Shown here: piece after piece, positions 58,291-64,000 of the stretch
Position numbering within the stretch: position 1 is the stretch's first letter
How the letters are laid out: every line of letters starts with the position of its first letter
Assembly (NCBI GenBank): GCA_964036045.1
Contig: CAXIWF010000234.1
Span: forward strand, 62,001-126,000
DNA from: Eutreptiella sp. 'Long Island Sound 2002'
Taxonomy: Eukaryota; Euglenozoa; Euglenophyceae; Eutreptiales; Eutreptiaceae
Direction of reading: 5' to 3'
Length of the DNA: 64,000 nt
Position numbers and translations under genes: made by a program
The notes under the pieces: generated by a model
Told to the model about the DNA's origin: nothing
The model's database searches: none
Seen by the model: only the letters and a program-made list of their open reading frames with translations

Positions 58291-61200
58291 CTCACAGGTC
58301 AAAACCGGTGCCCAGACCCTGAAATGTCTAACTGCTGATGGTCTCACACCTCAAAACAGGTGCCCAGACCCTGAAATTTATAACTGCTTATGGTCTCACT
58401 CCTTAAAACAGGTGCCCAGACCCTGAAACTTCTAACTGTTGATGGTCTCACACCTCAAAACAGGTGCCCAGACCCTGAAATTTCTCCCTGCTGATGGTCT
58501 CACACCTCAAAACAGGTGCCCAGACCCTGAAATTTATAACTGCTTATGGTCTCACTCCTTAAAACAGGTGCCCAGACCCTGAAACTTCTAACTGTTGATG
58601 GTCTCACACCTCAAAACAGGTGCCCAGACCCTGAAATTTCTAACTGCTGATGTTCTCACACCTCAAAACAGGTGCCTAGACCCTGAAATTTCTAACTGCT
58701 GATGGTCTCACACGTCGAAACCGGTGCCCAGACCCTGAAATTTCTAACTGCTGATGGTCTCACACCTCCAAACAGGTGCCCAGACCCTGAAATTTCAAAC
58801 CGCTGATGGTCTCACACCTCAAAACTGGTGCCCAGACCCTGAAATTTCTAGCTGCTGATGGTCTCACACCTCAAAACAGGTGCCCAGACCCTGAAATTTC
58901 TAACTGCTGATGGTCTCACACCTCAAAACAGGTGCCCAGACCCTGAAATTTCTAACTGTTGATGGTCTCACACCTCAAAACAGGTGCCGAGACCCTCAAA
59001 TTTCTAACTGCTGATTGTCTCACACCTCAAAACAAGTGCCCAGACCCTGAAATTTCTAACTGCTGATGGTCTCACACCTCAAAACAAGTGCCCAGACCCT
59101 GAAATTTCTAACTGCTGATGGTCTCACACCTCAAAACAGGTGCCCAGACCCTGAACTTTCTAACTGCCAATGGTCTCACACGTCAAAACAGGTGCCTAGA
59201 CCCTGAAATTTCTAGCTGCTGATGGTCTCACACCTCAAAACAGGTGCCCAGACCCTGAAATTTCTAACTGCTGATGGTCCCACACCTCAAAACAGGTGCC
59301 CAGACCCTGAAATTTCTAACTGCTGATGGTCTCACACCTCAAAACAGGTGCCCAGACCCTGAAATTTCTAACTGCTGATGGTCTCACACCTCAAAACCGG
59401 TGCCCAGACCCTGAAATTTCTAACTGCTGATGGTCTCACACCTCAAAACAGGTGCCCAAACCCTGAAATTTGTGACTGCTGATGGTCTCACACCTCAAAA
59501 CAGGTGCCCAGACCCTGAAATTTCTAACTGCTGATGGTCTCACACCTCAAAACAGGTGCCCAGACCCTGAAATTTATAACTGCTGATGGTCTCACACCTC
59601 AAAACAGGTGCCCAGACCCTGAAACTTCTAACTGTTGATGGTCTCACACCTCAAAACAGGTGCCCAGACCCTGAAATTTCTAACTGCTGATGGTCTCACA
59701 CCTCAAAACAGGTGCCCAAACCCTGAAATTTGTGACTGCTGATGGTCTCACACCTCAAAACAGGTGCCCAGACCCTGAAATTTCTAACTGCTGATGGTCT
59801 CACACCTCAAAACAGGTGCCCAGACCCTGAAACTTCTAACTGTTGATGGTCTCACACCTCAAAACAGGTGCCCAGACCCTGAAATTTCTAACTGCTGATG
59901 GTCTCACACCTCAAAACAGGTGCCTAGACCCTGAAATTTCTAACTGCTGATGGTCTCACACGTCGAAACCGGTGCCCAGACCCTGAAATTTCTAACTGCT
60001 GATGGTCTCACACCTCCAAACAGGTGCCCAGACCCTGAAATTTCAAACCGCTGATGGTCTCACACCTCAAAACTGGTGCCCAGACCCTGAAATTTCTAGC
60101 TGCTGATGGTCTCACACCTCAAAACAGGTGCCCAGACCCTGAAATTTCTAACTGCTGATGGTCTCACACCTCAAAACAGGTGCCCAGACCCTGAAATTTC
60201 TAACTGTTGATGGTCTCACACCTCAAAACAGGTGCCGAGACCCTCAAATTTCTAACTGCTGATTGTCTCACACCTCAAAACAAGTGCCCAGACCCTGAAA
60301 TTTCTAACTGCTGATGGTCTCACACCTCAAAACAAGTGCCCAGACCCTGAAATTTCTAACTGCTGATGGTCTCACACCTCAAAACAGGTGCCCAGACCCT
60401 GAACTTTCTAACTGCCAATGGTCTCACACGTCAAAACAGGTGCCTAGACCCTGAAATTTCTAGCTGCTGATGGTCTCACACCTCAAAACAGGTGCCCAGA
60501 CCCTGAAATTTCTAACTGCTGATGGTCCCACACCTCAAAACAGGTGCCCAGACCCTGAAATTTCTAACTGCTGATGGTCTCACACCTCAAAACAGGTGCC
60601 CAGACCCTGAAATTTCTAACTGCTGATGGTCTCACACCTCAAAACCGGTGCCCAGACCCTGAAATTTCTAACTGCTGATGGTCTCACACCTCAAAACAGG
60701 TGCCCAAACCCTGAAATTTGTGACTGCTGATGGTCTCACACCTCAAAACAGGTGCCCAGACCCTGAAATTTCTAACTGCTGATGGTCTCACACCTCAAAA
60801 CAGGTGCCCAGACCCTGAAATTTCTTACTGCTGATGGTCTCACACCTCAAAACAGGTGCCCAGACCCTGAAATTTCTAACTGCTGATGGTCTCACACCTC
60901 AAAACAAATGCCCAGACCCTGAAATTTCTAACTGCTGATGGTCTCACACCTCAAAACAGGTGCCCAGACCCTGAAATTTCTAACTGCTGATGGTCTCACA
61001 CCTCAAAATAGGTGCCCAGACCCTGAAATTTCTAACTGCTGATGGTCTCAAACCTCAAAACAGGTGCCCAGACCCTGAAATTTCTAACTGCTGATGGTCT
61101 CACACCTCAAAACAGGTGCCCAGAGCCTGAAATTTCTAACTGCTGATGGTCTCACACCTCAAAACAGGTGCCCAGACCCTGAAATTTCTAACTGCTGTTG

Positions 61201-64000
61201 GTCTCAAACCTCAAAACAGGTGCCCAGACCCTGAAATTTCTAACTGCTGATGGTCTCACACCTCAAAACAGGTGCCCAGACCCTGAAATTTCTAACTGCT
61301 GATGGTCTCACACCTCAAAACAGGTGCCCAGACCCTGAAATTTCCAACTGCTGATGGTCCCACACCTCAAAATAGGTGCCCAGACCCTGAAATTTCTAAC
61401 TGCTGATGGTCTCACACCTCAAAACAGGTGCCCAGACCCTAAAATTTCTAACTGCTGATGGTCTCACACCTGAAAACAGGTGCCCAGACCCTGAAATTTC
61501 TAACTGCTGATGGTCTCACACCTCAAAACAGGTGCCCAGACCTTGAAATTTCGAACTGCTGATGGTCTCACACCTCAAAACAGGTGCCCAGACCCTGAAA
61601 TTTCCAACTGCTGATGGTCTCACACCAGAAAACAGGTGCCCAGACCCTGAAATTTCTAACTGCTGATGGTCTCACACCTCAAAACAGGTGCCCAGACCTT
61701 GAAATTTCTAACTGCTGATGGTCTCACACCTCAAAACAGGTGCCCAGACCCTGAAATTTCTAACTGCTGATGGTCTCACACCTCAAAACAGGTGCCCAGA
61801 CCTTGAAATTTCTAACTGCTGATGGTCTCACACCTCAAAACAGGTGCCCAGACCTTGAAATTTCTAACTGCTGATGGTCTCACACCTCAAAACAGGTGCC
61901 CAGACCCTAAAATTTCTAACCGCTGATGGTCTCACACCTCCAAACAGGTGCCCAGACCTTGAAATTTCCAACTGCTGATGGTCTCACACGTCAAAACCGG
62001 TGCCCAGACCCTGAAATTTCCAACTGCTGATGATCTCACACCTCAAAACAGGTGCCCAGACCCTGAAATTTCTAACTGCTGGTGGTCTCACACCTCAAAA
62101 CAGGTGCCCAGACCCTGAAATTTCTAACTGCTGATGGTCTCACACCTCAAAACAGGTGCCCACACCCTGAAAATTCTAACTGCTGATGGTCTCACACCTC
62201 AAAACAGGTGCCCAGACCCTGAAATTTCTAACTGCTGATGGTCTCACACCTCAAAACAGGTGCCCAGACCCTGAAATTTCTAACTGCTGATGGTCTCACA
62301 CCTCAAAACAGGTGCCCAGACCCTGAAATTTCTAACTCCTGATGGTCTCACACCTCAAAACAGGTGCCCAGACCCTGAAATTTCTAACTGCTGTTGGTCT
62401 CACACCTCACAACAGGTGCCCAGACCCTGAAATTTCTAACTGCTGATGGTCTCACACCTCAAAACAGGTGCCCAGACCTTGAAATTTCTAACTGCTGATG
62501 GTCTCACACCTCAAAACAGGTGCCCAGACCTTAAAATTTCTCACTGCTGATGGTCTCACACCTCAAAATAGGTGCCCAGACCCTGAAATTTCTAACTGTT
62601 GATGGTCTCACACCTCAAAATAGGTGCCCAGACCCTGAAATTTCTAACTGCTGATGGTCTCACACCTCAAAACAGGTGCCCAGACCCTGAAATTTCTAAC
62701 TGCTGATGGTCTCACACCTCAAAACAGGTGCCCAGACCCTGAAATTTCTAACTGCTGATGGTCTCACACCTCAAAACAGATGCCCAGAGTCTGAAATTTC
62801 TAACTGCTGATGGTCTCACACCTCAAAACAGGTGCCCAGACCCTGAAATTTCTAACTGCTGTTGGTCTCAAACCTCAAAACAGGTGCCCAGACCCTGAAA
62901 TTTCTAACTGCTGATGGTCTCACACCTCAAAACAGGTGCCCAGACCCTGAAATTTCTAACTGCTGATGGTCTCACACCTCAAAACAGGTGCCCAGACCCT
63001 GAAATTTCCAACTGCTGATGGTCTCACACGTCAAAACCGGTGCCCAGACCCTGAAATTTCTGACTGCTGATGGTCTCACACCTCAAAACAGGTGCCCAAA
63101 CCCTGAAATTTCTAACTGCTGATGGTCTCACACCTCAAAACTGGTGCCCAGACCTTGAAATTTCTAACCGTTGATGGTCTCACACCTCCAAACAGGTGCC
63201 CAGACCCTGAAATTTCTAACTGCTGATGGTCTCACACCTCAAAATAGGTGCCCAGACCCTGAAATTTCCAACTGCTGATGGTCTCACAGGTCAAAACCGG
63301 TGCCCAGACCCTGAAATTTCTAACTGCTGATGGTCTCACACCTCAAAACAGGTGCCCAGACCCTGAAATTTATAACTGCTTATGGTCTCACTCCTTAAAA
63401 CAGGTGCCCAGACCCTGAAACTTCTAACTGTTGATGGTCTCACACCTCAAAACAGGTGCCCAGACCCTGAAATTTCTCCCTGCTGATGGTCTCACACCTC
63501 AAAACAGGTGCCCAGACCCTGAAATTTATAACTGCTTATGGTCTCACTCCTTAAAACAGGTGCCCAGACCCTGAAACTTCTAACTGTTGATGGTCTCACA
63601 CCTCAAAACAGGTGCCCAGACCCTGAAATTTCTAACTGCTGATGGTCTCACACCTCAAAACAGGTGCCTAGACCCTGAAATTTCTAACTGCTGATGGTCT
63701 CACACGTCGAAACCGGTGCCCAGACCCTGAAATTTCTAACTGCTGATGGTCTCACACCTCCAAACAGGTGCCCAGACCCTGAAATTTCAAACCGCTGATG
63801 GTCTCACACCTCAAAACTGGTGCCCAGACCCTGAAATTTCTAGCTGCTGATGGTCTCACACCTCAAAACAGGTGCCCAGACCCTGAAATTTCTAACTGCT
63901 GATGGTCTCACACCTCAAAACAGGTGCCCAGACCCTGAAATTTCTAACTGTTGATGGTCTCACACCTCAAAACAGGTGCCGAGACCCTCAAATTTCTAAC
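58291..64000 (-). repeat. Higher-order repeats in block C, 96-unit (4,992-bp) and 24-unit spacing
   Basis: The rare CTCACAGGTC variant is at 58291 and 63283, exactly 96 units apart, with the same following order (TATAACTGCTTATGG, CACTCCTTAAAAC, TTTCTCCCTGCTG). Inside it, the CTGAACTTTCTAACTGCCAA variant is at 59151 and 60399, 24 units apart. The right copy is cut by the window edge. Confidence 0.8.

Larger units (their letters stand above)
39650..64000 (-). repeat. 52-bp satellite array, block C, inverted (about 468 units, continues off window)
   Basis: The same unit in reverse complement: CAAAACAGGTGCCCAGACC, then CTGAAATTTCTAACTGC and TGATGGTCTCACACCT. Between 39650 and 63968 the length is 18 bp short of a whole number of units. 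Four one-base losses (CTGAATTTC at about 41541, 43204, 43671 and 45698) and two seven-base losses (CAAAACAAGACCC at 54258 and 56903) account for all 18. Many rare variants are those of block B in reverse, for example CACGTCAAAACCGG and ATAACTGCTTATGG with CACCTTAAAAC. The end of the array is not reached. Confidence 0.97.

Noticed and set aside
2587-64000. CRISPR-like array of regular repeats
   Set aside because: The 52-bp units are contiguous with no unique spacers, no cas genes are near, and the context is eukaryotic transposons.

Overview
About 93% of this window (2587-30501, 32463-39649 and 39650-64000) is one family of 52-bp satellite DNA, roughly 1,143 units. The remainder is two transposable-element regions. 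The window looks like a repeat-rich nuclear chromosome of a eukaryote. Nothing bacterial is visible: there are no operons, ribosome binding sites, tRNAs or rRNAs. The element types (a Gag-like gene linked to a tyrosine recombinase, and a hAT transposase with a BED-like finger) and the CpG-rich coding DNA would suit an alga or other protist. The species cannot be fixed from the sequence.

Region 1 (1-2586, minus strand) is the 5' part of a tyrosine-recombinase element that runs off the left edge. Reading leftwards it has a Gag-like gene from 2488 with a polyproline tract, a ubiquitin-like domain, a coiled coil and a C-terminal zinc-knuckle-like motif. The gene is broken, or ribosomally frameshifted, by one base at a run of ten G on the coding strand (plus-strand C, 1152-1161). 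A single TGA at 782-780 follows, and the same frame is then open to the window edge (1-779). That second frame encodes a core-binding domain and the start of a tyrosine-recombinase catalytic domain. The stop lies in the context TGA CGG, a known leaky-stop context. The gene order resembles DIRS-like elements; no reverse transcriptase is inside the window.

Region 2 (2587-30501) is satellite block A, about 537 units in plus orientation. Diagnostic variants recur at exact multiples of 52 bp, so block A shows no net length change at any point checked. It is built from overlapping higher-order blocks of 14, 23, 25, 36, 50 and 67 units.

Region 3 (30502-32462) is a 1,961-bp hAT element inserted in the satellite. 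It has CAG(G)n termini, AAATGCG subterminal repeats, an internal 135-bp minisatellite and an internally deleted transposase gene on the minus strand. Paralogous satellite blocks near 27.9 and 33.2 kb preserve the empty site, so the insertion is younger than those block duplications.

Region 4 (32463-39649) is block B, which continues block A in the same orientation and phase for about 138 units. At 39649/39650 the array flips orientation with no extra base, in the apical loop of a hairpin that each unit can form. Region 5 (39650-64000) is block C, about 468 units in the opposite orientation, still continuing at the right edge. Block C has lost exactly 18 bp relative to a strict 52-bp phase, and six identifiable small deletions account for all of it.

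The most interesting features are the abrupt satellite inversion at the hairpin apex, the clustering of three array discontinuities in an 11-bp part of the unit, and the Gag/recombinase fusion across TGA CGG.
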